Assembly: GCF_022458895.1 (NCBI RefSeq)
Contig: NZ_JAINFL010000011.1
Span: forward strand, 154,947 to 218,946
Length of the DNA: 64,000 bases
From: Roseihalotalea indica
GTDB lineage: Bacteria > Bacteroidota > Bacteroidia > Cytophagales > Cyclobacteriaceae
Direction of reading: 5' to 3'
Part shown: piece after piece, positions 1 through 9,107 of the stretch
How positions within the stretch are numbered: the first letter of the stretch is position 1
How the letters are laid out: each line of letters begins with the position of its first letter
Made by a program: the position numbers and the translations under genes
The notes under the pieces: model-generated
Database searches by the model: none
Seen by the model: only the letters and a program-made list of their open reading frames with translations
What the model was told of the DNA's origin: nothing

Positions 1-435
1 TTCTTCGCCCCGATAATGACGGATGCCCGCTGTATGCCCGCCAAGCTGACGTAGTGTAACGTCATATTTCTTCTGAGGGAAGGACGGCACGTAGGTTTGA
101 ATGGGCTCATCCAGATCAAGTTTACCCGCCTCGTACAGCTGAGCCAGGGCAATAGAGGTAAATGATTTCGATACGCTACCAATGCGAAATTTGGTTTCCG
201 CCGGATCGGTAGGCACTTTCAGCTCCAAGTCGGCATAACCAAAGCCTTCTGACCACAACATCTCACCATCCTGATAGACGCTGATACAAAAACCGGGTAT
301 CTGCTGCTCTTCAACGAAAGCTCGGGCCATTTTCTTTGCTTCGGTAACACTAGCGGACTGTTGAGCATATCCGGATAGTTGAATAGCAAAAAAGACAGTT
401 AGTAGAAGAGAGACGAATGTTATTCGAGTTTTCAT
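1..435 (-). CDS. Serine hydrolase, beta-lactamase class C fold (N-terminal part, runs off the window)
   Basis: Only the first 145 codons are inside the window. The translation opens with a typical Sec signal peptide (MKTRITFVSLLLTVFFAIQL, cleaved after a G-Y-A-Q stretch) and continues into the N-terminal part of the class C beta-lactamase/PBP4-like fold. The nucleophile motif SxxK is seen as S87-V-S-K90, followed by a helix ending in L-Y-E-A-G-K, as is usual for the family. Such proteins are exported D-alanyl peptidases or esterases and are rarely true beta-lactamases; the substrate cannot be told. The ATG at 433-435 is the natural start because the signal peptide begins there. A second member of the family lies at 5710-7026. 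The downstream Tyr and Lys motifs fall outside the window. Confidence 0.9.
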   Translation of the reverse strand, partial: MKTRITFVSLLLTVFFAIQLSGYAQQSASVTEAKKMARAFVEEQQIPGFCISVYQDGEMLWSEGFGYADLELKVPTDPAETKFRIGSVSKSFTSIALAQLYEAGKLDLDEPIQTYVPSFPQKKYDVTLRQLGGHTAGIRHYRGEE

Positions 436-486
436 ATTGAGGGTGTGATTGAGTGGATGCATTTGGCGATGGCTAAATAAACGTTC

Positions 487-2628
487 TTACTTCTGTTCGC
501 CGGAGGCTTGTCCTTGGTCGCTGCCTAGGTGGCGGAGGAGGTAGTCCGCGATGGCGGCATTTACCTTTCGCTGGTTGGCGTGTTTCATGAAGTGGTGGGT
601 ATCGTCTACGATCACCATCGTTTCTAATGGCACCTCTTTTTTGCGCAGCCGCCCGACCAGATCGGTACTTTGGTGGAAGTTTACGTTGCGGTCATCGTCA
701 CCGTGAATGATCAGCACGGGTGAGGTCCAGGTATCCACGGATGATACGGGCGAGGACTCCCAGGCTACGTCCATGGCTTCTTTTAGGTCGGGAGCTTTTT
801 CATAGTCCGACATATCAAAAGAGTACCGGCCTCCTACCCTATTATGCACGCCGTGAATATCCACTCCAGCGGCAAACAGATCGGAATCACGGCCGAGGGC
901 CATGGCGGTGAGATAGCCACCGTAGGAGCCTCCATAAATTCCGATCCGGTCCGGGTCAACGAAAGATTGCTCGGCCAGCCATTCGCCTCCGGCTTTCACA
1001 TCCTGATACTCAGAGGCACCGCGTGACCCTCCATCTACTGGCTTATGAAAATCGTAGCCGTAACCAATACCCAGGCGGTAATTCACCGAAAGCACCACAA
1101 AACCCTGACTAGCCAGATACTGATTCATGGCGTAAGCATTGGAGTAGTAAGAAGAGTAATGCCAGCCCAACAGCATTTGCCGAGGCGGACCACCGTGCAC
1201 ATAAATGATAGCCGGTTTCTTATCCGGACCTTCGGCTGACTGAAAGAGTGTGGCATGAATTTGCGTACCATCAGGGGCTTCGTATACAACCTGCTCGGGC
1301 ACCACCAGTTGTTCCGTAGGGAAATCATCGGGAACCATATCTTCTCCCAGCAGCGTAACTTCTCTACTCTCTAATTCCATTACTGCCGGTAAAGGTGGGC
1401 GCTGGGCAGTGGCACTCAGGTATACCAGGTCATTTTCTTTGGTAAGCACCGGTGTCCACTCGTTGCCATCTCCGGGCGTCATGACTTGGGCATTCGCTTT
1501 ATCAACTGAAACCTTTATAATATGGCGACGGTCAATATCCAGTTCGTCCGGTCCGGTATTGGCACAGAACACCAGTGATTTTTTATCCGGGCTCAGTGTG
1601 ATGTACTCGGCCATATAATCTCCGAGAGTCAACAACAGCGGTTCACCACCCTGTTCATCGATACTGTACAAATGAGGCCAGCCATCGTGATACGAGAGAA
1701 AAACTACGTGGCCATCTGCATAATGAAGGTTAAAGCCTCCCTGCGTGCTTGGTACTGAACCGGGCATGGTATTGGGCGATTGCCATAACTCCGCTACCTC
1801 TCCGCTATTAACATCAGCCAGCATTACGGACCAGGGACGAGGAATAGCGGCTAAAATTGAATCCGGCTCTCCTGCATCGGTTGGCATACGAACAAAAGCC
1901 AGCGCCTGACCATCGGGCGACCAGCGAGGTTCCCGGTCTTGATCGAATGAAGGCGCAATCCACTGAATTTGCGTGCTGTCGTTTTCGTAGATGCCAATGT
2001 AAGAGTGATCGTCCCGGTCAGAACGGAAGGCTAGTTTTGAGCCGTCGGGCGACCAGACCGGCGACTCGCTTTCCCCGCCTGCGGAGAAGAGCTGTGAAGC
2101 TTCTTTTTCCCCATCGATAGGTACTGTCCAGACCTGATCATCTTTTATAAAAGCTATGGTTTTGCTATCGGGGGAAATGGCCGGTGATATTCCTTCGCCC
2201 AACGCCACCGGTTCGCCACCCTCAAACGGAATGCTCCATAACTGTACTTTGGGTAGCTTCGGCATAGATGAAGGATTTACCGGACGGGCGTCATCCCAAT
2301 TACTACCAAAGTCTCCTCCCCGAATATACACCACCCAATTTCCATCAGGCGATACCATGAGTGAGGAAATCTCCTGTCCATCGTCTTTGGAGTAGGATGT
2401 GATTTGGCGAGGCTCGAAATCCGGCCCTTCCGCTACGAAGATATTTCGTCGGCCAGAGGCATTGACCGCCCAGGCTATTTTATTGTCCCCACCCGCCGTT
2501 AGCTCATTGGGAAACGGATAGGAGGTAATCTGATCTAAGGTAAAATCAGCTTGCTGAGCCAGCGTTAATGTGGAGGAAATCAGTAAGACTACCGGGATCA
2601 AACGAAAAGGAAACAACTTTGCGATCAT
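487..2628 (-). CDS. S9 family peptidase (prolyl oligopeptidase / acylaminoacyl-peptidase type)
   Basis: A 713-residue exported serine peptidase. Residues 1-25 are a signal peptide ending A-Q-Q. Residues of about 30-430 carry repeated propeller blades with the S-P-D-G-x and W-S-P-D-G-x motifs of TolB/PD40-type propellers. The C-terminal third is an alpha/beta hydrolase: nucleophile elbow G-G-S-Y-G-G-Y with Ser568, acid in the H-G-D-D-D segment (Asp646 the likely one), and catalytic His in D-T-H-H-F (678-679). This family trims short peptides in the periplasm, often acyl- or proline-containing ones. Length is normal for bacterial S9 proteins. It sits 51 bp downstream of the serine hydrolase start on the same strand. 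Substrate preference is not readable from sequence. Confidence 0.93.
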   Translation of the reverse strand: MIAKLFPFRLIPVVLLISSTLTLAQQADFTLDQITSYPFPNELTAGGDNKIAWAVNASGRRNIFVAEGPDFEPRQITSYSKDDGQEISSLMVSPDGNWVVYIRGGDFGSNWDDARPVNPSSMPKLPKVQLWSIPFEGGEPVALGEGISPAISPDSKTIAFIKDDQVWTVPIDGEKEASQLFSAGGESESPVWSPDGSKLAFRSDRDDHSYIGIYENDSTQIQWIAPSFDQDREPRWSPDGQALAFVRMPTDAGEPDSILAAIPRPWSVMLADVNSGEVAELWQSPNTMPGSVPSTQGGFNLHYADGHVVFLSYHDGWPHLYSIDEQGGEPLLLTLGDYMAEYITLSPDKKSLVFCANTGPDELDIDRRHIIKVSVDKANAQVMTPGDGNEWTPVLTKENDLVYLSATAQRPPLPAVMELESREVTLLGEDMVPDDFPTEQLVVPEQVVYEAPDGTQIHATLFQSAEGPDKKPAIIYVHGGPPRQMLLGWHYSSYYSNAYAMNQYLASQGFVVLSVNYRLGIGYGYDFHKPVDGGSRGASEYQDVKAGGEWLAEQSFVDPDRIGIYGGSYGGYLTAMALGRDSDLFAAGVDIHGVHNRVGGRYSFDMSDYEKAPDLKEAMDVAWESSPVSSVDTWTSPVLIIHGDDDRNVNFHQSTDLVGRLRKKEVPLETMVIVDDTHHFMKHANQRKVNAAIADYLLRHLGSDQGQASGEQK

Positions 2629-2945
2629 GGCAGGTCAGGGGTAAAGGATGATTAATGAATGATAACTTATGATTAATGCTAAGTTGATTTTTATTTTTGA
2701 TGCTATGGTGCGAAAGCTATAATTAGTTTGCTTTCAACCTTCTTCCATTAACAATAGAGTAGATACAGAATCATACTAACCATATTATCAACAGAACGCT
2801 TTATAGATTTTTATTTGGCTATTCGCAAGAAGTTCAATATAAATATTGGAAACAAGAATTATTCAGCTAATCTTTCATAAGTAAATCTATTGACCATATC
2901 ATACGCATTCAACCTCGCTGGCACTCATCATTTAAGAAGCAAATT
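2629..2945. other. Intergenic stretch without a gene
   Basis: AT-rich spacer of 317 bp between the S9 peptidase start and the stop of the GH127 gene. No ORF with coding character, strong hairpin or repeat was found. It presumably carries the promoter of the peptidase gene. Confidence 0.6.
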
Positions 2946-5051
2946 TTACCGTATGCCGTATACCGGAAATTCCGTGATGCGAAGGGTGGTGCAGCCATAG
3001 GGAACCAGCGTAATCTCAGTGGTTTGATCTCCAGGTACGCGCTCTCCCCACCAGGCAGGGAAAACAGGAGCGCTGTTCACCAGCTTCCACTCGGGTACGC
3101 GCGCGCCTCGCATTTTGAGTTCAATGGGCGCATTCTCCAGATTCCAGGGATACTCTCCCTCCCATTCTTTCTCAATAACTTCTACTGACTCAGTCAGATT
3201 GTTAATATCTTCTTCAAACAGGGCATAGTTCCAGTCATCCAGAGCAGTTACTTCCTGAAATTCCCGGTATCCATCGTGGCGGTCTTTGGACTTCTTCTCA
3301 TCGCGTATTTTCAGAGCATACACCAAAGGACCACGCTCAATGGCGGTAGCAAAATTATACCACTGCGATGTTTTTAACTCCATCGCCAGGGTCAGTACTA
3401 CTTCATCGCCATCCTGCCACTCTCGCTCAATTGCAGCTATCTGATTCTGTACAGCTCCGTTCCAGGTTTCACCATTGATGGTAACTGCTGCGTGCTGAGC
3501 CCAACCCGGAATTCGCAGATGAAATGGAAACGTCGCTGCCTCGCTGAGCGATAAGGTAAATTGCACTTCTTCCCGGAACGGAAAACCGGTTTCTTCGGTC
3601 ACTTCCAAATCCACATTGTCCGCTACTTTCAAAGTGACCTGACTGGGGGCGTACAGTAAGGCAGCCACTCCTCCATCGGCGGTAGCATACCACAGATTTT
3701 GCACGTACTTGGGCCAGGACTGATGCATGTTTGAGGTACAGCAGGGATAACCTGTCAGAGTACCAAACACAAAGTCGGTTCCCCGATGGTTTGCCGTTTC
3801 AAAAGAGGTTTCCAGTTCATCGGTCAGGGCTACCTGGTTGGCGGCCTGAAAGTACTGGCGCGACATGAAGTCGTCGGAAGCCTGAGTAGGCAAAGCGTTG
3901 TAGGTGATCTTCTCGAGCTGATCAGCAAACTCCATATCGCCGGTGATGGTGAGCATGGTTTCCAGGGAGAACATCTCTTCGGCAATCGAACAGAACTCTA
4001 CACCCTGCACCGGATTATTACCGTGCAACGGTTCATCGCCGCCGTACATACCCTGGGGCTGCCCGTGGTATTTCTTTACATCCAGCAAGGCTTTTTTCAC
4101 CGCCTGCTGATGCTTTTCATCAGGCTGCTGCTGATCATACACGATAGGTTGCTTCAGTCCCTGGGCAAAGTTTACGCAGTGCATTCCGCCAATTTTAGAA
4201 ACCGTAAGCGATTCAATTTCTTCAGGATCAAAAGGGTAACGCTGCATCCGGGCGTAGTGCCAGGGTGAGACAGGATCGTTATAGTTTTCGTCGTTCAGGA
4301 AAATGGTTGTCCACGGAAAGGTTTGTTCAGCAATGATGTTGCCTAAATCCAGCAGAAAGGCATCGCCGGTGATGTTGTAGAGCCAGTACACCACTTGCAG
4401 GTTATCACCACCTCGTCGGTTAGCCCAGAGTGTCCAGTGGTCGAGCGGGGTGTTGGGTAGCTCCTGTAGCTGATACCGGAAGTAGTTGGTCAGCACCGTG
4501 ATAACGCGTTCGTCGCCCGTGGCATCGTAGTATTGTTGGAGAATTTTGAGCATTACCATCTTGGGCCACCAATCGCGCCGCATGCTACGTTGCAGCCCCG
4601 GTTCGTACTTCGGTTCCTCTACGAAGGGTGTGGGGCCGATGTAGCCGCTTTCCGCCTGATGGGTGAGCGTCCACTCTACCCAGGGTTGTACTTTAGCTTT
4701 AAGTTTTTCATCATCCAGAATGTAAGCCAGGGGTAGCAACCCGTCAATCCAGTAAGGCCCACGTTCCCAACCGTCGCCATCACCGCCCAGCCAGCCGTTG
4801 CGTTTGCCCATCACTTCGGGGTAAATAGAATCCAGTTTGCCGGTCATACCGTCGCGCATGCGGTGCAGTTGATCCAGCAGCCAGCCTTGGGGTTGAATGC
4901 TGCCCAGCGGCAACTCCAGGTAGGGTTTTTCGGTTAATGGTGCCCGGTTTTGCCGGTAAGGGGTTAGGGAATTTCTATCAGTTGACTGGCCTTCTACTTT
5001 TCCGGGAATGAGTCCGGCCATGAGTAGAAGCAGTCCGACAAGATTTTTCAT
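2946..5051 (-). CDS. GH127-type glycoside hydrolase (DUF1680, beta-L-arabinofuranosidase-like)
   Basis: A 701-residue secreted protein with signal peptide (1-21) and an (alpha/alpha)6-barrel core followed by beta-sandwich domains. The GH127/146 family uses a zinc site made of one Glu and three Cys, one Cys being the nucleophile. Here the set is visible as Glu352-x-Cys354 (V-E-F-C-S) and Cys437-Cys438 (P-C-C-T-S-N), with the spacing seen in Bifidobacterium HypBA1. The motif H-C-V-N-F-A-Q-G (291-298) is also typical. Characterised members release beta-L-arabinofuranose from arabinosides, but GH127-related families have other activities, so the exact linkage is open. The gene stands alone between spacers and is not part of the large glycan locus at 38-63 kb. 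Confidence 0.88.
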   Translation of the reverse strand: MKNLVGLLLLMAGLIPGKVEGQSTDRNSLTPYRQNRAPLTEKPYLELPLGSIQPQGWLLDQLHRMRDGMTGKLDSIYPEVMGKRNGWLGGDGDGWERGPYWIDGLLPLAYILDDEKLKAKVQPWVEWTLTHQAESGYIGPTPFVEEPKYEPGLQRSMRRDWWPKMVMLKILQQYYDATGDERVITVLTNYFRYQLQELPNTPLDHWTLWANRRGGDNLQVVYWLYNITGDAFLLDLGNIIAEQTFPWTTIFLNDENYNDPVSPWHYARMQRYPFDPEEIESLTVSKIGGMHCVNFAQGLKQPIVYDQQQPDEKHQQAVKKALLDVKKYHGQPQGMYGGDEPLHGNNPVQGVEFCSIAEEMFSLETMLTITGDMEFADQLEKITYNALPTQASDDFMSRQYFQAANQVALTDELETSFETANHRGTDFVFGTLTGYPCCTSNMHQSWPKYVQNLWYATADGGVAALLYAPSQVTLKVADNVDLEVTEETGFPFREEVQFTLSLSEAATFPFHLRIPGWAQHAAVTINGETWNGAVQNQIAAIEREWQDGDEVVLTLAMELKTSQWYNFATAIERGPLVYALKIRDEKKSKDRHDGYREFQEVTALDDWNYALFEEDINNLTESVEVIEKEWEGEYPWNLENAPIELKMRGARVPEWKLVNSAPVFPAWWGERVPGDQTTEITLVPYGCTTLRITEFPVYGIR

Positions 5052-5127
5052 TTCTTCTGATTGTGTAGTAAAACAAGGAAGTTAATAACACCTGCTCATA
5101 CTACGTAACAGGTGCTTAAATTTCTGC

Positions 5128-5276
5128 ATGTATTCCCTATCAGAAAAATTTATTTTTCAATAGACTAAAGATTATTACGGTTGATTTTGCATGTGATGTT
5201 TCGCCCTACTCAGAGTCCTCTTCGAGTGACTCTGAGTGGGGCGAATGTATTCCCTGTCAGAAAAATTATTTTCAAT
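5128..5276. repeat. Pair of 32-34 bp direct repeats flanking an 18-bp-stem hairpin
   Basis: Two near-identical segments, 5128-5161 and 5245-5276, both begin ATGTATTCCCT and continue as R-TCAGAAAAATT into a T-rich tail ending CAAT. Between them lies a strong inverted repeat with left arm 5200-5217 and right arm 5228-5245; it contains ACTCAGAGTC against GACTCTGAGT, with two mismatches at most. There is no T-run after the stem in either direction, so it is not a textbook intrinsic terminator, although it lies just past the end of the small gene at 5272-5619. It may be a small repeat unit or a terminator. The seen part is certain; the function is unknown. Confidence 0.6.
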
Positions 5277-5619
5277 GATTAGAGCTTCCTGAGCTTGGTA
5301 TCAGGGGAGCATCGGTAATAATTTCCAGCGCTTGTTCTTCTGTAAAACCCGCGTTTACTAATGCTTGGTGATATTTTTTATTGAGTTTGGCAATTCGCTC
5401 AATAACATCGGAAGTTTCGTAATACTCAAGTTGCCCTTCTATCACGGACTGCATGGTAAAAGTGTACATTTGTTTCATCCGCTGGCTATCCAACCCTCCT
5501 ACCTGAAAGTCAGTAGAAGCTTTAGCGTCTGTATCTTCGGCCTTATTCTGGTTTTGCGCACACGCAGGAATTGTGGCGAATGAGCATATGAAAAAGAATG
5601 AGATAATTGTAAGTTTCAT
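5272..5619 (-). CDS. Small exported hypothetical protein
   Basis: A 115-residue protein not assigned to a family. The first 21 residues form a signal peptide; the I-P-A-C-A-Q end could be read as a weak lipobox (Cys20) or as a signal peptidase I site. The rest is short, polar and mostly helical, with Q-R-M-K-Q-M-Y near the middle and an E-E-Q-A-L-E-I segment near the end. The product is probably periplasmic. The ATG at 5619 begins the signal peptide, so the start looks right. It is followed downstream by the hairpin and direct repeats at 5128-5276 and is probably its own transcription unit. Confidence 0.65.
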   Translation of the reverse strand: MKLTIISFFFICSFATIPACAQNQNKAEDTDAKASTDFQVGGLDSQRMKQMYTFTMQSVIEGQLEYYETSDVIERIAKLNKKYHQALVNAGFTEEQALEIITDAPLIPSSGSSNH

Positions 5620-5709
5620 AGGTTGTGGGTTATTGGGTTTTATGCCCGGTTATTAAAATTATTAAAAAAATAAATATCTGTATAGGAATTAGCAACTGGA
5701 TGAAGCTTT

Positions 5710-7026
5710 CTACTCCTTGGTCAGTTCAAAGCTCCGCCCGGCCTGGTTTAAGACCAGTTTATCCTCAGCAGGAAAAAATTCTATCTTCAATCCTGCCTGA
5801 TCGAATTTGAACTCAGTAGGTCCGATGGCGTCCAGTCGAAACTCCGGCTGTCCGGTACCCTGACCAATGAGTGTACTGCCTTTTTTAGTAATAGTCAGTT
5901 TTATGGGAAAGTCCGGACTGGAATACACCCCCAGAAATTCATCCAGGTCTTCAGGCTCCAGCGTCAGGGCTGGTTTGAACTCCGGTAGCGTATAGTCTTT
6001 TCCGAAATAGATGCTCAATACCCCAATCAGAATATCGTTCATAGGCATCACCGCCCCATTCGTGGTATAGGCGATGGATACTTTTTCCTGAGGAAAATAA
6101 AAAGCGTTAGACTGAAATCCATCAATACCCCCAGCGTGCCCCAAAGCTTTTTTATCGTAGAAAGGAACCTGCATCAAACCCAAACCGTACCCGTCCTGAA
6201 TGTCAGTCATTTTTGCCAGCGAGCTTTCGGAGACCACTTTATTGGAAAAAAGGCAGTTGAGAAACCTGTTTAAATCGGTAGGGTTGGAGACCATAGCTCC
6301 GGCTCCTACCGGAACGGACATGTCCGTTTCAGTAGCCAACTCCCATTCCCCAAAGTTAGTGTATGACTTCGCTTCGTTGTTCTCTACTGATATTTTAGAG
6401 CCATAATAGGTATTGTTTAGCGCACAAGGCTCACAGACTCTTTCCTGCACAATATCACGAAAGTCTTTTTCCTCAATCTGCTCGGCAATGTAGGAGAGCA
6501 ACACATAATTGGCATTGGAGTATTCATACTTTGAGCCGGGTTCAAAGGCACTTCCGAAACTCACAATTTTCTTCACCAGCTCCTCTCTAATAATGGGCTG
6601 TTCCATCCAAGATTGATAATCTTCGGAATTGGTGAAGTTAAAAATACCGCTTCGGTGTCGTAACATCTGCTCCATCGTAATCTCACTGGCATGGGTTACC
6701 TGGGGGTAGAATTCCGAGAGCCTGGTGTCTAACGTCAGCTTACCCTCTTCAACCAACTGCATGATAATGGCTGCCGTAAATGTTTTAGAAATCGAGCCAA
6801 TCCGGTATTTGGTTTGAGAATTTGCTTTCACGTTATCCTCAATACTGGCATAACCGAAAGCGTGCTGATACACCTCGTTTCCTTCACTAAAAAGCGACAG
6901 GCTCCCCATCCCCTGGTCGTTCTCTTCAATCAGCGTGAATAGGCGATCCATTTTTTGCTTGTCAAAATCCTGACAATAGGTATTCATAGAAATAAAGATG
7001 GCCAAACTTAGAACTTTGAGTTTCAT
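5710..7026 (-). CDS. Serine hydrolase, beta-lactamase class C / PBP4-like
   Basis: A 438-residue exported protein. The start is set at the second ATG (7026) because it opens a clean signal peptide (MKLKVLSLAIFISMNTYCQ); an ATG four codons upstream (7038) is possible. The SxxK nucleophile is S78-I-S-K81, a Y-S-N triad follows in the S-K-Y-E-Y-S-N-A-N-Y segment, and an H-A-G-G turn stands in place of the KTG box, as in many class C-fold esterases and peptidases. The last ~100 residues form a separate beta-rich domain usual for this group, with F-L-G-V-Y-S-S near its start. The likely role is periplasmic peptide or ester hydrolysis; true beta-lactamase activity should not be assumed. Confidence 0.9.
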   Translation of the reverse strand: MKLKVLSLAIFISMNTYCQDFDKQKMDRLFTLIEENDQGMGSLSLFSEGNEVYQHAFGYASIEDNVKANSQTKYRIGSISKTFTAAIIMQLVEEGKLTLDTRLSEFYPQVTHASEITMEQMLRHRSGIFNFTNSEDYQSWMEQPIIREELVKKIVSFGSAFEPGSKYEYSNANYVLLSYIAEQIEEKDFRDIVQERVCEPCALNNTYYGSKISVENNEAKSYTNFGEWELATETDMSVPVGAGAMVSNPTDLNRFLNCLFSNKVVSESSLAKMTDIQDGYGLGLMQVPFYDKKALGHAGGIDGFQSNAFYFPQEKVSIAYTTNGAVMPMNDILIGVLSIYFGKDYTLPEFKPALTLEPEDLDEFLGVYSSPDFPIKLTITKKGSTLIGQGTGQPEFRLDAIGPTEFKFDQAGLKIEFFPAEDKLVLNQAGRSFELTKE

Positions 7027-7228
7027 GCTTTTATACATTAGCGTTTATTCGATCATTATGGAAGAAGCCTTTTCCTTTTGAAAATCTTATCCGACCGGGT
7101 AGGTAAGCGTTACGGGAGGCAGTCAGCAGGAAGTTGTATAGAAGATTGGCCTCCTGCTTCCTGGTACATGTTTCAAAGAAAACCAGAATCATGTTTGTTA
7201 GGGGACTCATGGGGTGCATTTAGCATTA

Positions 7229-7837
7229 CTACTTTAGTTGTTCTACCAGCTCCAGACGTTTTACAATAGAATTCATTTTTAGAATGGTTCCGGGAGATAA
7301 TACCGCATTGGCACCAATTTTAGCGTGATCTCCTACCAATGAACCAAACTTATGTACTCCAGTGGCTATCCTCTGCCCGTCTACCAGCACGTCAATGGTC
7401 TTATCCGTCCGTTCATTGTAATGATTAGCCGCAATGGAGCCTGCTTCAAAATTCACATGGCTCCCGATGATACTATTTCCAATATAATTAAAATGCGCAA
7501 TAGAAGTGTTTGAGCAGATGATACTGCTTTTAATCTCTGCCCCCGGACCAATTTTGACATTCTTATCCAGAAACACTCCTTCCCGAAAATAAGCATTTGC
7601 GCCAATGAAGCAGTCCGCCTGGATAATCATGGGTGCTTTCAGCATCACGTTCCGCTCAATCACGGCACTCTGGTGGATGGCAATGCCATTTTCAATGATG
7701 AAATGATGGGGGCTTAGCTCAGCCATTGCGCTGATTAGTACCTCCTTAAGATGAGCGGTAATAAGCCAGGGTAGATTTGCTTTTACAGAATCAAGCAGGG
7801 AAGGAAAAGAAGCAATGTATTGGCTGAGATCAATCAT
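7229..7837 (-). CDS. Left-handed beta-helix (hexapeptide-repeat) acyltransferase-like protein
   Basis: A 202-residue cytoplasmic protein. Residues 1-45 are helical; from about 48 onward the chain shows imperfect hexapeptide repeats ([LIV]-G-x4 style, e.g. I-G-A-N-A-Y, V-K-I-G-P-G, Y-I-G-N-S-I, K-I-G-A-N-A), the hallmark of a trimeric left-handed parallel beta-helix. It resembles the C-terminal acetyltransferase arm of GlmU/LpxA-type proteins but has no nucleotidyltransferase domain. The usual reaction is acyl transfer to a sugar or amino group, but neither donor nor acceptor can be read here. It stands alone between a serine hydrolase and an S41-like gene. Confidence 0.82.
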   Translation of the reverse strand: MIDLSQYIASFPSLLDSVKANLPWLITAHLKEVLISAMAELSPHHFIIENGIAIHQSAVIERNVMLKAPMIIQADCFIGANAYFREGVFLDKNVKIGPGAEIKSSIICSNTSIAHFNYIGNSIIGSHVNFEAGSIAANHYNERTDKTIDVLVDGQRIATGVHKFGSLVGDHAKIGANAVLSPGTILKMNSIVKRLELVEQLK

Positions 7838-7978
7838 AGGTTATTAGTAGCGGTCAGGATGAAAATGCGTTATATATAAAAACTTCATGGGTATTGCGCA
7901 GACAGAATCGCAAGTCAGACCAAGATACCCAACTCAAGCGATAAAATGTAATCGATGGGCTTCCTGATTTCCCGTAGT

Positions 7979-8932
7979 CTAGGTAGCGCTTTCAATCCAA
8001 TCAATGGCCTCTGTTATGCAATCTTCGGATAGGCATTCCACCTCCGGATAAACTCCATCGGGCACACTGTTTTTATTTATATCGCAATACTCCTCTACCG
8101 CCAATAGTAACAAAGCATTGCTTTTGAAGGTCATTAGCTGTAAATGGGAGGTCTTGCCCCGAGTACGGGTGCCGAACACTCTGGTGCTATCCTGAAACAT
8201 GAAGGCCAGGGCAAGAAATTCTCCGGCACTTACGGTATTGTTGCTCGTTAACACGGCCACTTTTTTATCATGATTGCTCAGTGAGCGTTCACAGATCAGT
8301 GTATCAATTAAAACATCACCAAAGTAAAACCGGTCATTTTTGCAAACGATGGTTCGGAGTTCATTCTGATTATTGCGGGATAGACCCACCAGCGTATCGC
8401 TAAACAAGGGCGCTAGTCCCAGACATTCGCTGCCAAGCTTCCCCCCGGAATTTTCTCTCAGATCAATAATCCAACCTGACAATGCCGCTGACTTGTCAAG
8501 GTCCAGTAAAGCTTTTCGGATGACCGATGAATACTGATGCGTGATACTATCGTTCGCCACCAAACCCGGCAGCTTTAGATAACCGATGCTATCTCCCACA
8601 ATATCAGTCTTTATTTGAGGAATACTGATGGTATCCGTACTCAAACGATTGGGAGTAGTAGCATCCACAAATACGCTGTGCCCGTCATCAATAAGCTCAA
8701 CAGTATACTTGATTGCATCGTAGGCATCCTGATTAGAAGCAAAGCGCGTAATAGAATCCTTCACATCCTGCTTCAGAGCTGCCCAGTTAATATCATTCTT
8801 TTTAATGGATTCCTGCTTTATAATCTCAAATGCCTGCTCAAAGAATGCCTCGTAGGTCCACTCGGGTTCTTTGGTGTTTTGGCAGGCGCTCAATAGCAGA
8901 GTCAATACAAATAGATAAATAGTCAGCTTCAT
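7979..8932 (-). CDS. S41 family peptidase-like lipoprotein
   Basis: A 317-residue protein with a lipoprotein signal ending L-L-S-A-C17. The central part matches the tail-specific protease fold: G-W-I-I-D-L-R-E-N-S-G-G is the conserved strand-turn, T-S-N-N-T-V-S-A-G-E contains the expected nucleophile Ser, and G-T-R-T-R-G-K-T-S supplies the Lys of the Ser/Lys dyad. A PDZ domain is not evident between the N-terminal helical part and the core, so this is the short PDZ-less kind common in Bacteroidota. It is anchored in a membrane and faces the periplasm or cell surface. The gene is divergent from the MRJP-like gene at 9108, with a hairpin between them. Confidence 0.85.
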   Translation of the reverse strand: MKLTIYLFVLTLLLSACQNTKEPEWTYEAFFEQAFEIIKQESIKKNDINWAALKQDVKDSITRFASNQDAYDAIKYTVELIDDGHSVFVDATTPNRLSTDTISIPQIKTDIVGDSIGYLKLPGLVANDSITHQYSSVIRKALLDLDKSAALSGWIIDLRENSGGKLGSECLGLAPLFSDTLVGLSRNNQNELRTIVCKNDRFYFGDVLIDTLICERSLSNHDKKVAVLTSNNTVSAGEFLALAFMFQDSTRVFGTRTRGKTSHLQLMTFKSNALLLLAVEEYCDINKNSVPDGVYPEVECLSEDCITEAIDWIESAT

Positions 8933-8984
8933 ATGAATTTTGCTTCAGGCTATTAGCTTAACTTACACTTTACCTGCCATGTCC

Positions 8985-9016
8985 GCAAATGTTCTCTCAG
9001 TATTGAGAGGATTTGC
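8985..9016. promoter_or_regulatory. Inverted repeat between divergent genes
   Basis: Arms GCAAAT-gtt-CTCTCA and TGAGAG-g-ATTTGC with a 4-nt loop form a 12-bp stem with a small bulge. It sits roughly midway between the starts at 8932 (minus) and 9108 (plus), so an operator or transcript-leader hairpin for either gene is plausible. No T-run follows it. Confidence 0.45.
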
Positions 9017-9107
9017 TTAGCTTCTTTTTCATTGGCCCCCTTTATAACTTTTGGGTAACAGGTAAGTTAAAACTCATGAGAAAAATGATTACCGACCAGC
9101 TACATCA

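Noticed and set aside
3786..4268. Plus-strand ORF of 160 codons
   Set aside because: Lies fully inside the GH127 gene on the other strand, which has all catalytic residues; its translation has no domain pattern.
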